Source: Diphasiastrum complanatum (taxonomy: Eukaryota > Streptophyta > Lycopodiopsida > Lycopodiales > Lycopodiaceae). From it: a stretch of DNA of 64,000 nt. Positions 1 through 12,600 of this stretch are shown here, one piece after another. The translations under genes and the position numbers were made by a program. The first letter of the stretch is position 1; every line of letters begins with the position of its first letter. The stretch spans positions 31,521,410 through 31,585,409 of the forward strand of contig CM055107.1 of the NCBI GenBank assembly GCA_029204225.1. The letters run 5' to 3'. The notes beneath the pieces were generated by a model. It saw nothing but the letters and a program-made list of their open reading frames with translations, was not told the origin of the DNA and did no database searches.

Positions 1-297
1 ACAGATTTTGATCCTGCCCAAAATAGGACATCGTTTATAGGCCCTAGAACTACTACTACTCTTTCTCCTTCTGATAAATGTCTAATCACATTGCCTACTT
101 ATAATATAGATAATAAATTTTTTTTGAGACTCTCGGATATATCGGATCTTTTTTATTTCATAGAGGCTGAGACTCTTTGCATTTTGAGCAAAGAGCTTCA
201 TGAAGTTTCAGATGTGATTGATTTTGATGCTGATAATCTTTTTCCTGGTGTTGATGATGTAAATAAGGATGAGTTTCCTCCATTCTGCTTATAGGCA
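1..297 (+). CDS. unrecognised ORF running in from the left edge, C-terminal 98 codons
   Basis: The frame is open from base 1 to a TAG at 295-297. The product is rich in Asp, Phe and Thr (TDFDPAQNRTSF near the edge, then VSDVIDFDADNLFPG and an end KDEFPPFCL). I recognise no domain. It could be the end of a transposon gene or a chance frame, since the surrounding sequence is repeat debris and no Met start is visible. Confidence 0.25.
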
Positions 298-299
298 TT

Positions 300-1190
300 T
301 CTGCAGTTCTTCTCTTAGTTGAAGTTCAAGTCTTGTCGATGCTCTTTCCTGATAGGTTGCACAAATCTTGGTTATCAAAATTCAAGGGAATGGACTCACT
401 GACAAGTTAGTGGTAGAAACAGATTGGACGGATGGGTTGACGATAGGGAAACATGATGAAAGCTTGGTGGAAGGGTGAAAGATCTGATAATACTATCATT
501 GCAGTCTTGGACTCTTGCAATGTCTAGCTTTGACCACCACTTGCTGGGTGAGCAGCTTGCTTTATTCTGTAGGTTCACGGTTGTCTTCAGCTTTCTTTTC
601 TACAGCTCTTTCTTTTGATCCATTACTTTTGGATCTCTTCGGGCTTCATAATAAAAAAGCCCCATTCCCAAGCCCCACAAAAAAGGCCTTTTTTTTTGGG
701 GGGGGGGAGGGGGGGAGGGAAGGGGAGTATTTAGACTCCCCACACATTCTTTTTTTTAGGGTGAGGGGAGGGCTACATTCCCCCACCCTTGTCTCAAACT
801 CTCTCGACAACATGGCGTCGTCTCGCAAAAAAAATTGAAAATAAAAAAAAATGTTGTGCCACAGACCACGGGGAAGAGGAGGATGGCTAAGTAAATCATC
901 AATCGGCCACTCTGAACATCATTCACATGTCTCAACCACAAGCCGCCACCCAGATCAACGATGGGCATACCCACTAGTATATATATATATATATTTAAAC
1001 TTACAATCTTGTATGCATGGGTGAGGGGCCCCATGCATCCTCCTCCCCTCACCCATGCATAAACATTTTTTAACTAGAAGGATGGGAAGGAAGATGCATG
1101 TATGGGAAAAAGCACGCATGGCCCTCCTCCCCATGCATGCATACATAATCCTAAGCCTTTATTAGCCACCTTTTCATTAATGACTATCGG
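300..1190. other. non-coding flank with G-tract, TA repeat and ATGCATG inverted repeats
   Basis: Contains a G-rich run (about 693-725), (TA)n near 978-994 and a perfect 16-bp inverted repeat, 1013-1028 with 1045-1060 (atgcatgggtgagggg and its complement), in a stretch repeating ATGCATG. I see no gene here. Confidence 0.5.
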
Positions 1191-1322
<132 letters not shown>

Positions 1323-1904
1323 TTTGAGCTTAAGCTCACAATTTTCTCCTTAGTGTTTCAATTTCATTCAAGATTGCACATTCTTGAGTCTTGAATTAAT
1401 CATTGATCTAGGGTCAGATGCAACCTCTTTAGGTTTTGTCTGTTCATCTGATACCTGCAAGAATCATAGTTTTTTGTTTTGCTATTATGCATATTTAGTC
1501 ATGTTTCTTAACACAAACCGCAGTACCTGTAAAACTACTTTCAGTATGTGTGCCGAGTAATGTCTGGCAAAGTACACGAGTTTATGTGCATCAGTTCCGA
1601 CACCTGCGACTTTCTACACAAAATCGAATTAGCCGTACTATTCGAAGGACGAATATATTGACCTTCCGACTAATCCTCATCTCCGGAATAAAAGGTATTC
1701 ATTCCCTTCAATCCGCAGATGGAGATGCTTGCATTATGACCACCTCAGATCAATCACTGGGAGTCATTGAATTCAGGAGGTGTGAGAGAGAGCGGAGCAA
1801 TTGTTGCTAGATGAGAGAGAGGACAGACGATGAGAGAGAGGACAGACGATGAGAGAGAGAGAGACAGATGAGGTGAATTCAATCGTTGTGTGTATCACGA
1901 GCCG

Positions 1905-1951
<47 letters not shown>
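1905..1951. repeat. (GT)n microsatellite
   Basis: Uninterrupted GT dinucleotides over about 46 bp. Confidence 0.95.
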
Positions 1952-1953
<2 letters not shown>

Positions 1954-2229
1954 ATGAGTGTGTGTATCCGATGCGCTATAGTAGTCGATGCGCTACAATC
2001 ACACTTCTCTCAGATGCGCTACAAAATCTTCTCTTTGAGTGTTTCACCTTCTCTGTGTATCAGCCGATGAGCCGATGCAGTCTGTCGATGTGAAATGAAA
2101 ACACATTGGCAAGGAGCCGATGAGCAAATGTAGAGAAATCGATGAGAGGAGTTGAGTGGCTGCCTTCTTCAGGTGCACGAGAGAGGGAGTCGGTGCATCC
2201 AGGTGAGCGCGCGAGAGAGAGCATCGAGA

Positions 2230-2234
<5 letters not shown>

Positions 2235-2304
<70 letters not shown>
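2235..2304. repeat. (GA)n microsatellite
   Basis: Uninterrupted GA dinucleotides over about 70 bp. The flanking 1,975-2,140 stretch repeats gatgcgct and agccgatg motifs. Confidence 0.95.
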
Positions 2305-2307
<3 letters not shown>

Positions 2308-2404
2308 TAGACGTGAGGAGGAAAGCCTATAGACCACTTAGAGAGAGAGAGGTAGATACAACTGTATCCGAAATTCAAAAGTGAACTTTGGAGCCAAAAA
2401 CGTA

Positions 2405-2660
2405 GGGTCTAGGCGTGACATAGGGGAGTAGACTGAGTTACATCAACGTGAATTCTCTCTCGGTCGGGCATGAAATAATAATTTTAACATCAAGATAGCA
2501 ACCATTTTCAGAGCCTGTTTTAGGGTGGTGTTAACTCACCCTACTTTTCTAGGCGTGACATAGGTGAGTAGATTGTATGTGAGAGTGTTGCTCCCCCACC
2601 CTACTTATCTAGGCGTGACATAGGGGAGTAGACCAGGTTACAGCAGCGTGAACTCTCTCT
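2405..2660. repeat. three spaced copies of a TCTAGGCGTGACATAGG motif
   Basis: The string tctaggcgtgacatagg recurs near 2408, 2549 and 2609, each followed by ggagtaga or a one-base variant. The first and third copies also share a downstream ttaca..gcgtgaa..tctctct tail. This is probably internal structure of an old element. Confidence 0.7.
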
Positions 2661-2937
2661 CTAAAATATCTTTAATATATAGGATATATCTCAATGTTTC
2701 CACATAACCAACTCCATGGGATCTCATGGTACAAAACCATTTTGTGGTACAAAATAGCTCCGTACCATTAAAAAACCTCTTTTTTATTTTTATTTTTATT
2801 ATGTTCAAGAATGGTTATTTAAAACCATTTTTCATGCAAAAAAATTTAGAGGGGCCTATACACATTATTAGAGGGGGTCCATTTTTCTAGATTTCTTTTC
2901 TGTTTTTTTTTCTTGATTTTTTCTTTTATGTAAATAT

Positions 2938-3083
2938 AAAATAGGTTCTATACACGTTCCACGGGTGAAACAATACGGAACCAGTTCTATACACGTTCCG
3001 TGGGTGGAACATAACGGATCCGTTTCGTACGAAACTGGTTCCGTATTGTTCCACCCACGGAACGTGTATAGAACCTATTTTTT
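2938..3083. repeat. foldback (inverted-repeat) element, about 146 bp
   Basis: The left arm (aaaataggttctatacacg...) and right arm (...cgtgtatagaacctatttt) pair over about 45 bp with three mismatches. The centre is also palindromic (acggatccgt, gtttcgtacgaaac). MITE-like, with no coding potential of its own. Confidence 0.8.
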
Positions 3084-3099
3084 ACCATCCGCTCCATCC

Positions 3100-3480
3100 T
3101 TGTGGCAAGCTCCGCTATTTTGCTTACCGCATAATCTCCTACTCCCTCCCCGTACGAGCCAAGTGGCCTTTCCTCACTTACCGCCTTTGCCCGATTTGTC
3201 AATTGCAAGAAGAAATTGTTGAGTACCTATTCTTTCGTTGCAGCAAACACCTTTGAACAAGCAACCGCTTAGTCATTGAAAGGCTCCACCACAACTCATT
3301 TTTGCTCCATATTGCTAGGCGAGTCCTATATGGGAAGGGATTTGCTCACATGTTGGAATGCATGCAGGCTCTCTATGCTTTGGAAGTTGTGGACACTTTT
3401 GAGGATCCCTCTACTCCACTTTCTTCTACGTGTTTTCAGTTTGCTATAAATTTTCCAATGCTCTCTAGTTAGTTGTCATC
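3100..3480 (+). pseudogene. LINE reverse-transcriptase zinc-binding (zf-RVT) remnant
   Basis: One frame reads KLRYFAYRIISYSLPVRAKW, then CPICQLQEEIVEYLFFRC, the CX2C...C pattern of the zf-RVT domain at the end of plant LINE ORF2, then a stop (TGA near 3253) and further open sequence (RRVLYGKGFAHMLECMQALY). Upstream RT is not visible. A decayed fragment. Confidence 0.5.
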
Positions 3481-5000
3481 GCCGAGCCATTTACTGCTTA
3501 CTGGACTGCATCCCTGCAATGGTGTGCTTATAGTCCTAGTTTTAATTTGCATTGCATAGTTTTCCCTTCTAGGGAAGAATGACTTGATCAGCCTTGGGTT
3601 GTTGCACTTATCTACTATTTGTCTATATCTAATAGTAACTTAATATTTTGCAAAAAAAAGTAATTTATTGAAGTGGGTATAATAAAAAGTGGAGATCATG
3701 AAAGTGCACATATCGTCAAAGTGGATTTAGACACTAGACTGGTCTAGTCTCTGATACTCTCAATGGCACTAATTATGCATCTTGGTTTCCAAGGGGGGAA
3801 TGAACTTTAAGACTAGACTGATCTAGTCTCTAAATCCTCCGCTGCCAATAATTCTTTCAAGGAATCTTCTCTCCATTCTTACAAACGGGGATTGATATTT
3901 ATTTTTATCCAAACAACGAAATAGTATGTTATTTTTGGATGCATTAATACTCACTTTGCAAGTACACGAGGGTATTTTTCAAAATCTCTCTTCACAAAAA
4001 TGGCACTCCCTCACAATAAATGTAACTTTTGACATTCAGAATGAACCACAAGTTCAGAAAGACTGTACCCACATGTCCCTGAGTGGGTATGGCAATCTCT
4101 GTTGAATCTTTTCTACAGCAAAAGTATTGACAAAATCGATAACCTTCCTTTCCTCAACGCTGCCATGGAAACAATTGCACTATCCTCTTGCTCTCACATG
4201 CACATCAGTGGTTAGTAAATAAATAGCTCATTATTAGGTCAACTCTGAACTGATACACACTAGTTTTATGTACATGAATGTTAAATTTCTCATTCCAAAT
4301 TGGTAAAGCAAAGGTTAGGGTAGTCAGGCTTTTCCTCAGAAGATCATTTTCTATATTATTAGGGCATACAGAAAGTTTGCATGAGTTAAGAGTTGGCTTC
4401 AAACCTCAAATAATAGCAGATTTAAGAAATTAATAAAAACCTATTCTAGCACTAGGTCGGTAAACCAGACTAGAGATACTCTTGTTTACTCTTTGTTAAA
4501 ACGGCTGATATTTTGAAATGTCTTTTCCTTGATAAGACAAGAATTGAATGTTGTTTTTAGGAATTTCGAACAGCATACTCTGGGCAAAAGCAGCTTCTCA
4601 ATAGTTTTTGAAAATCAAACAAAATTTCTGAAGTACTTGAAATTCTTTTCAAACCAAGGCGTGGGATGCTTGACGCGTGACATTTTCAAAAGACTAACAA
4701 GCAAATTATTTTTTGAAACATATTGGGGGTTTGAAACACAATGAGCACTTTGAAAAACAATCACAATAATGCTAGGGAAAAGGTTTTAAGAAAAAGCTAC
4801 AAGCCTACAAGCAATACAGTAGTGCAAGCTTTCCCAGGTCCTACACTATTGATCATATAAATGCTAGAATGAAAAGCAGCCATTCGGTATAAACATTTCT
4901 TCTTCATTATAACAGAATCAAATCATATGCCTGCAGGTCAGTCCTGTGTAAGGTATGCCAGTAGAAGAAAAAGCTTGTGACCTCCTTTCCTCTGCCAAAT
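3481..5000. other. AT-rich flank beyond the 3' end of the CID gene, no gene seen
   Basis: No coding frame of recognisable family on either strand. The short ORFs here show no conserved motif. Two near-identical phrases (gactgatctagtctctaaat and variant) around 3733 and 3812 suggest old duplication. Confidence 0.5.
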
Positions 5001-5045
5001 TAAAGCCATATGCTACCTTGCTCCCAAAAAAAGCAAAATATCTAA

Positions 5046-5051
5046 TTTATT
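5046..5051 (-). terminator. candidate polyadenylation signal AATAAA for the CID gene
   Basis: Reading the minus strand downstream of the stop codon, the first canonical AATAAA I noticed is here, about 730 nt after the stop. That would give a long but plausible plant 3' UTR. Plant poly(A) signals are degenerate, so an earlier cleavage site is possible. Confidence 0.25.
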
Positions 5052-5779
5052 GAAAATATTATTCAAGATTAATTTACCAGCGAGGAGGTTATATAGTGCA
5101 CAAAACAGCAGAAAAAAGAATCTAGTCTTATTCATAAAGTTGCGAGTATCAAAACTGGAGAATGGCTTTCTAAACAACAGGATGTTAACTTTTTCAATAT
5201 GAGGTGTGATACAAGGAGAAGCTGATATCAGAATGTTCCAGGATAGCAGTCTCCTTAGCAAACTATCCAACAAGACGATTCGTGATACAGGTCATGCGAA
5301 ATACCCAGAAAAGAAGTGTAACAACAAAAGTGAACAACATGGAATTGCAATATAATTTTAAAAAGAGAGCATATCCTTCAAGTCATTCATAAGTGAAATA
5401 AAAGAGGTTAAAGGGTGGTAGGTGGAAGGACTATGCTAATATCTTTGATTTTAGCATATGAAAAGACGAACCGCAAATGCTGTAAGGATAAGTTGCAAAT
5501 TTGTTTTTAACTAAAGGTCAGCAAAGTTCAACTGCTTGTCTACACACAAGGTCTATAATAGCACGCTCTGAATCTGGTAAGATAACTTGGAATCCTTCAC
5601 AACCTTCTGTTGTACATGAATTGGTTTTCCATTTTACCAAGCAGAATATCTGAATTCATCTAATAAAAATAGGTGACATCTATGTCAGCCATGGTAAAAC
5701 ATTAGCCTGGACCATTTCTCGATTATGGATGCAACCACCCAAAAAAAGGTCATACACAGCATTGAACAAATTATCAATC

Positions 5780-6646
5780 TCATTGTCGAGGCAGTGGTGC
5801 AGGGGGTGGAGGCAAAGGTGGCTGATTGTAGAAACCCATGCCAGATGACTGAAGAGGTGGATATGACGCAGGATTACAACCAGGTGGAAGTGGTTGATGC
5901 GCCATCATGGACATGTGTGGCAAACCCAAAACTGGACGCCCTTGTCTGAGAGGTGGTATCCCTATAGAATACTCGTAGGGGTTTCCTAACACAGTGGTAC
6001 CCATGAACGGAGGCAAAGGTGGTGGCGGCGGCTGATGCTGAACTGATGATGAGTGAGGTTGAACAGAAGTTATTCGGTGCAGCATGGCTGGAGGTTGTTG
6101 CGTTGATGTTGACTGCTGATGCCGAGGAGAAAGCTGATGTGGGATATAGGATGCGTTCATATCCATGTGAGGTGATATATCAGTTGTGCCATCTAGCCTC
6201 TGTCTTTTTTCTTGGGGTATGGGAGAGAGATCTAGTGGACTGCTTTGTGAATCAGCACCATTATGGTAAGAAGCATGAATCCCTTCTGCAGCTAACGATG
6301 ACAGAATAGATGTAAGCATCTGAGCTGAAGACGGGGAAGCAGCAAGCTTTGCAGCTACCTCAGCAGCAGCAGCTGCGGGTGTTTGATGGTTCTTGTTATC
6401 ATCTTCAAGAAGACCCAGATTGTCAACCAAAGGCTCTGTTGCTGTCAAAGAATCTCCCAGCATAACATTACGAGAGCCATCATTTTCCAGTATAGGGTGA
6501 TATTCATGATGGTTCACATTACTGTCATGTCTAGAATTGCTCCGAAACTCATCTTCAGGTGAGGACGAAACTTCTCCAGTTTTTGGACTACCTATCAAAA
6601 GATGCTGCTGCAAACCCGCTACCTGCTCAGCATGTGCTTGAGCTAA
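5780..6646 (-). CDS. CID gene exon 7 (residues 259-546, stop TGA 5782-5780)
   Basis: Acceptor TTTTCCAG, then [21 protein letters not shown], finishing the coiled coil. A Ser/Asp-rich linker follows, then [20 protein letters not shown] and [15 protein letters not shown] (a conserved plant motif), the basic EKRQRLDG, a Gln/His/Ser-rich region and a Pro-rich end with [12 protein letters not shown] and [13 protein letters not shown]. The first Met in this frame is 33 bp inside the exon, so an ORF-only call would miss 11 residues. The plus-strand ORFs at 5725-5949 and 6019-6309 are its antisense shadows. Confidence 0.92.
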   Translation of the reverse strand, partial: LAQAHAEQVAGLQQHLLIGSPKTGEVSSSPEDEFRSNSRHDSNVNHHEYHPILENDGSRNVMLGDSLTATEPLVDNLGLLEDDNKNHQTPAAAAAEVAAKLAASPSSAQMLTSILSSLAAEGIHASYHNGADSQSSPLDLSPIPQEKRQRLDGTTDISPHMDMNASYIPHQLSPRHQQSTSTQQPPAMLHRITSVQPHSSSVQHQPPPPPLPPFMGTTVLGNPYEYSIGIPPLRQGRPVLGLPHMSMMAHQPLPPGCNPASYPPLQSSGMGFYNQPPLPPPPAPLPRQ

Positions 6647-9600
6647 CTGGAAAACAGAAATCGCTGCTCAGATCTCAAAAGATTTAGCAAACTCAAAAGT
6701 GAAGTAATAACAGATTTCCTTACACGGTAGGTGGCAAAATTTGTCTCAAATGTAAAGTATGAGTCGTTTTCAACTCACTACCTTTATGGCAGTGGTAGGT
6801 TTGGAAACGTGCTAGACAGTCTTATGGGATGATAACACTAGGAATCATTAAATAAATAACTTCAACTATCTAGGCTATAGAATGAAACAACTTTTTGGTC
6901 TCATCTAAAAAATGTAGGGTGACTTTTCCTCAGCAGCTTAGCATGATATTCCGGTCACCGGACAAATTTTGAAACAAAACTACGTAACCAGAGCTCTTCT
7001 GATTGAATCTGCAAAGCTTCATGTAAAAGAATGATACTCTCTTATGCTCTTTACAGTTCAGCACAAAACAATTCCTTACTACAAAATCATCAGGTTTAAC
7101 TCGACTATGTTCAGGAGGGTCCCTGGATATATTTAGTCAGGCATCCGAGGATACTGACCTTTTAAGCAAAGCAAGGTGAAAATTAATATGATTATGCTCT
7201 GACATTGTTTCAAGGTTATTACATCTAAGTCAAATACATTCAAAAGGCTGCATAAATATACCTAGTCAGGACGTTAGGGGGTACATGTGGAGGACTGAGA
7301 TATTTGTCAAGCGTAAGGAAATTCTGGGTCGACTACGTGTTACATGCTACGTGTCTTAGATTCAACAACTCCAAGTGATACATAGAGTCAACAGTCTTTT
7401 CTCTGCTCAGAAAAGTCAATCCTTTAACCATTCTAAGCAAATAGTCATTTAACTATTCCAAGATCCAGTAAGCAGTCCATCTACTCCTGGCAAACAGTCC
7501 TATCGCTTGACACACACAACATGCTGTCCAACTGAAATTTGAAGTCACTCTTAGATTTCATACGTCACATTCGTGCATCTGACTGATACACTCACAACAT
7601 CATGAAACGACAAAGAAGAAAGAATCTGGGGCGCACAGTTGAGACTGCAAAAGTTCTTCTCTTGGAATTTCGTACTCATTTTCTTGATGAGATATTCATA
7701 TTGAAGCCAGCATTTCCAGGTGCTTGGGGCTTTTGGGGTCCAAATTCTATAAGCGAAAATTTCAATAAGCTGACGTCTATGTTCCAGTTCAGCCTGTACC
7801 GTCCTAACATCTACATGTATACATGAGGCATGTATCCACACAACAAAAACAGTGCCCTACACGCAAGATGTAGGTCAGTTGAGACACAGACAAAAGCATA
7901 TACAGAGAGCTCCAAGGTGCATGCAAACAAAACGTGGATGCACTATATACTTTACAGCCATCTCCTCAATCTCCAGTCTCCAGTCCTCTTAACGCAACAT
8001 GTATTGCATGTTTTTCATTATCTTACGTTCCTATCACTATTATTTGCAAATCTTCAAAATAGACTCCTAATAATACATTTGGTATTTGTTAGGAATTAAT
8101 GTTTATTTGATACCCCTTAATGATAGTTTGGCCATGCCTGCGCCCTATTTTTAGGGGCCATTCTATTTATAATAAATTTGTCTTTTAAGGCTTATGCATG
8201 TAGGTGGGCGCACTACAAATAGATTAGGATCTATTTAGTACTTAGTTCATTTTTGGTCTTTACCAAATATAGGTAGTATTATTAGCAATTAGCTTTTGTT
8301 ATGCTATTTGCTTTAGGCTCTTAGCTTTCTTCATTCATTAGAGAAACTATTTAAGTAGGCTGGCGCCCCACCACAATCATTCCATTATGCTAGAGCAATT
8401 GCTCAATTCTCCTATGATCTGAATTTTCTCTATGCTTGGTTTTGTGTGAGTGCTAGTAGGACTAGTATCTTCATCTAGAATTTGTATCACAAATTCTAAC
8501 ATGGTATCAGAGCAGGCTCTTTGGTAAGAGAGAGAGAGTTTGTATTTGCAGGTGTGCAATTATTGGATGCCGACATTGTTGGAAATTAAGCCCACAGTTG
8601 TCTCCTTGGTGAATGACTAATTTCTATTTCATGATTCTTCATGCACGTTTATTGATCATTGATCTAGGGTCAGGTGAAACCAACTTTGGTTCTACGTCTG
8701 CTCATCTAATACCTACAGGAATCACAAACTTAGACAAAGGGTAACCAATCTTATCATAATTTCAAGTTCAAATGTTAAGTTCAATAATTTGAAGTCATTG
8801 AAGACTTGGCCATCTTCAAGGACTTCCATAAACTTGCATTTAGAACAAGTCTGCAGAAATACCTTATTTTTTCAACAGTCTGCAGAAATACACTAAGTGT
8901 CGCACAGTTTGCATTTTTCGCACTTTCCCGAAAAATGCGACACTTAACCTTCGGCTTCTTCCGTTCAATTATTTCGAAGAAGTCAACTTGTGCATAGTTC
9001 AAAAGTTCAACTGTTTTTAACACCTTCGGCTTTTTCGCAAAATGCGAAGAGAGAGAAAATTTTTTATGGTCATCTACTTTTCAGAGTTGACCTGTTTTAG
9101 GGCACCTTCGGCTTTTTCGCAAAATGCGAAGAGAGAGAAAATTCCCTAAGATCATCTACTTCAAGACTTGAACTGTTTTAGGGCACCTTCGCTTTTTCAC
9201 AAAATCCCGAAGTGAGAGAAAAAGTGAAGGCCGTCTATTTTGAACGGACGTTCCCAGCCACTTCCCGAAATTTGCGAAGTGAGAGAAAACTACTTCACGT
9301 AAAATGCGAAGTGAGAATTTGCGACGTCCTCGTCCACGTCAACATTTTCTACGGGTCGACAATATACAGTATGTACAGTTGTCACAAAAGCCATATACTT
9401 CCAAGTACAACGGCTTACCTAATTAGGTGACAAACATTTAATGTAGTTAATACATGGATGCAATCTATAAATAGATCATCCCAGCACATATTACTTGCTC
9501 AGTCCATGAGACGTATTATTTGAGCCTCCCAGTTATGCTGCCATTTTTTGTTGTAATTGTTATTTTATTGTGCTTCAGTGTAATATAGCAGCAGCATGCT

Positions 9601-12600
9601 TTTCTATCTATGTATAACGTAGATGAATGCTTGTTGTGATTGAATGCACTCTATTGCTGTTTGATAACATTTGTTCACTCACTCTGATCAGAACACAGAC
9701 GTCTACGACTCCTTAGTTTCTGATCAAACAATGGCTGTCTTTGACGCCTGAGGAACTTGCACTATCACACTGCTATTTCAATCTATTTCAGAACTAAACT
9801 TCATATTGAATATGATTTCCAATAATACCATACACACACAAACCATTTCTAATATCTTTGGTGGACTGTACTCTCGTTTTTGTGAGTATGAATTAATTTT
9901 TAAGATCCTGTTGGGAAATTAAAACACTTAAAGCTGTGATTATATTCAGCATAAACTTTCTAATTAGAGTATTTTTGCATCTAGCAGCTGATTGTAACAG
10001 GAGAGTCGTTCCGCAATATTCCTGCTCTCTTCTCCGTTTGCGTTCTTCTATCTCCCTTGCCCCATCAGATTGGTATCAAAGCGTAGCTCATATAACCCGA
10101 GAGATTAAGTGTGTTCTATTTGTATTACTGTTAGTATGTCTCATATAGGTAGCTCTTCGTCTTCATCATCCAGCGAAGCTAGAATCATTGACAAGTTCAA
10201 TGGTTCTAACTTCTACATCTGGAAGTTAATACTCCGGATGATGTTGATAGATAGGGATCTTTGGGATGTAGTAGAAGGTTCTGACCTAAAACCAAAAGAT
10301 GGTGATCAAGCCAAGGCATGGAAGATTAAAGATCAGAAGGCCTTAGCATGTATCACACTCAATCTGGCTGACTCCCAAATATCTCATGTTACCACATGCA
10401 AAACCTCTAAGGATGCATTAGATTTGTTATCAAATCTCTATGAGACTCATGATGTAACTACTAGATTACATCTTAAAATGAAGTTTTTTACTCTTAGCAT
10501 GTCTGATTCTACTGCCATCACTTCTCACATCAATAGCTTCAGATCTTTATTAGATCAGTTATCAGCTGTAGGATGTGCTATTCAAGATGATGATGTCGTT
10601 ATGACCTTGCTTTCTTCTCTTCCAAAGTCGTATGAACACTTTGTGGTGATGATCTCCACACAGCCCGACCTCACTTTTCAAAAGGTGATCGGTCATCTTC
10701 TTCAAGAAGAAATGCGAAGAAAGACCAGCAGCCTGTCTATCAAAGACAAATCCATGGCTCTGTACACCAAGAAGAAAGACTATTCCAAGGGCAAGAATCA
10801 AGTGCAGCAGCAACAACAGAAGCCTCACACTCAAGGTGAGAATAGTGAATCGCGCAAGAAGCTTTTCTGCCGATATTGCAAGAGAGCCAATCACGACATC
10901 AAAGAGTGTCATATCTGCATCTACAACGAGGCAAAGAAGCAACAACAGTAGCAGCCAAATTTCTCCAATGCGATGGAATTCAAGGAGCAAGACACACACC
11001 TGTTAATGGCTTACAACAGTGACAACGAAGACCACAATAGCTGGTACTTGGACAGCAGCGCTACCCAGCACATGACCTCTCGCAAGAATGGTTTACCGAG
11101 TATGCAGCTTAAAGAAGAGATCAATTCATCTACCTCGAAGATTCAAGCACCATACGTGTTGAAGGCAAAGGGACAGTCAAGATCACATTCAACCACAATC
11201 TATCTATTTGTGTCCCAACGTCTTTCACGTTCCTCAGCTATCAAAGAACCTGTTATTAGTTTCTAAGATGACTAATGAGGGCTCCACTGTTACTTTGTCA
11301 TCTGAGTAGTGTACAATCTTCAAAGAAGATACTACTCTGACTACATGCACTAGAGTCGGAAATCTTTACGTACTCTCTAATTCTCGGAAATCTTTACGTA
11401 CTCTCTAATTCAGTTGCATTAGCTAGCATCTCTCATGAAAATGATAATGCTATTTTGTGGCATAGTCGATTTGGACACGTGAATACAAGATCACTTTCCT
11501 ATATGCGTTGTAATAATTTAGTTGATAGATTACATTTCCCTTCTTCATTGGATAGGAAATCTTTCTTTTGTGGATCATGCATCTATGGGTAGCACTCTAG
11601 AAGCAAGTTTCCCAAATCACATTCCATCAAAACAAAGCATGTATTGGATCTTGTACATAGCGATCTTTGTGGTCCAATGCCAACTCCATCCTTAGGAGAT
11701 GCAATCTATTTTATCACTTTCATGAACGATTATTCTAGATGGTCTACAGTCATGTTCATTAAGCACAAATCAGAAATTGAATGCTTCAAGAGATTCAAGG
11801 CCATGGCTGAGACACAAACGTTTACAGAAGTGAAAACACTACAAGCTGATGGTGGCGGCGAATACCTCTTTAACAAGATGTCCGACTACATGGCTGAACA
11901 TGCTATTAGAAGACAGTTCACCACTTCCTATTCACCTCAACAGAACGGGATTGCAGAAAGGAAGAATCAAACTCTTCTCAACTCAGCCAGATCCATGACC
12001 CACTCATCCTGCGAGGCTACTCCGCCTCAGATTGGGGAGGAACGGTCTCTACCATAAAATCTACCTCCGGATTCTGTTTCTATCTGGCAGGGGGACCGAT
12101 TTTGTGGAACTCAAGGAGAAATCAGTTGCGCTTTCTTCGACAGAGACAAAGTACATCGCAGTATGTCAAGCTTCAAAAGAAGTTGTATGGATCAGGTTAT
12201 TACTTCACGACTTACATCACACTCAGTTCAATGCTACCACCATTCTGTGTGACAACTTGACCTGTATTTCACTATCAAACGGGCTTCCGGCTGATCTCCA
12301 GCGAAGGGTAACCAATCCTATCATATTTCATGTTCAAATGTTAAGTTCAATTATTTGAAGATCATTGAAGACTTGGCCATCTTCAAAGACTTCCACAAAT
12401 TAGCATTAGAACAACTCTGCAGAAATACACTAAGTGTCGCAACAATCAGAAGGCCTTAGCATACATCACACTCAATCTGGCTAACTCCCAAATATCCCAT
12501 GTTACCACATGCAAAACCTCTAAGGATGCATTAGATTTGTTATCAAATCTCTATGAGACTCATGATGTAACCACTAGATTACATCTGAAAAGAAAGTTCT

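Noticed and set aside
5725-6309. Plus-strand ORFs opposite exon 7 of the CID gene
   Set aside because: They are antisense shadows of a conserved, Pro/Gln-rich exon and match no family.
7551-7841. Minus ORF with [12 protein letters not shown] and [10 protein letters not shown]
   Set aside because: It looks protein-like for about 40 residues but no family was recognised and the opposite strand is equally open. The evidence is not enough to call a gene.
10562-10999. Minus-strand Leu-rich ORF (and its twin at 12689-13108)
   Set aside because: Antisense of copia B gag. The hydrophobic look comes from complementing Lys/Gln codons.
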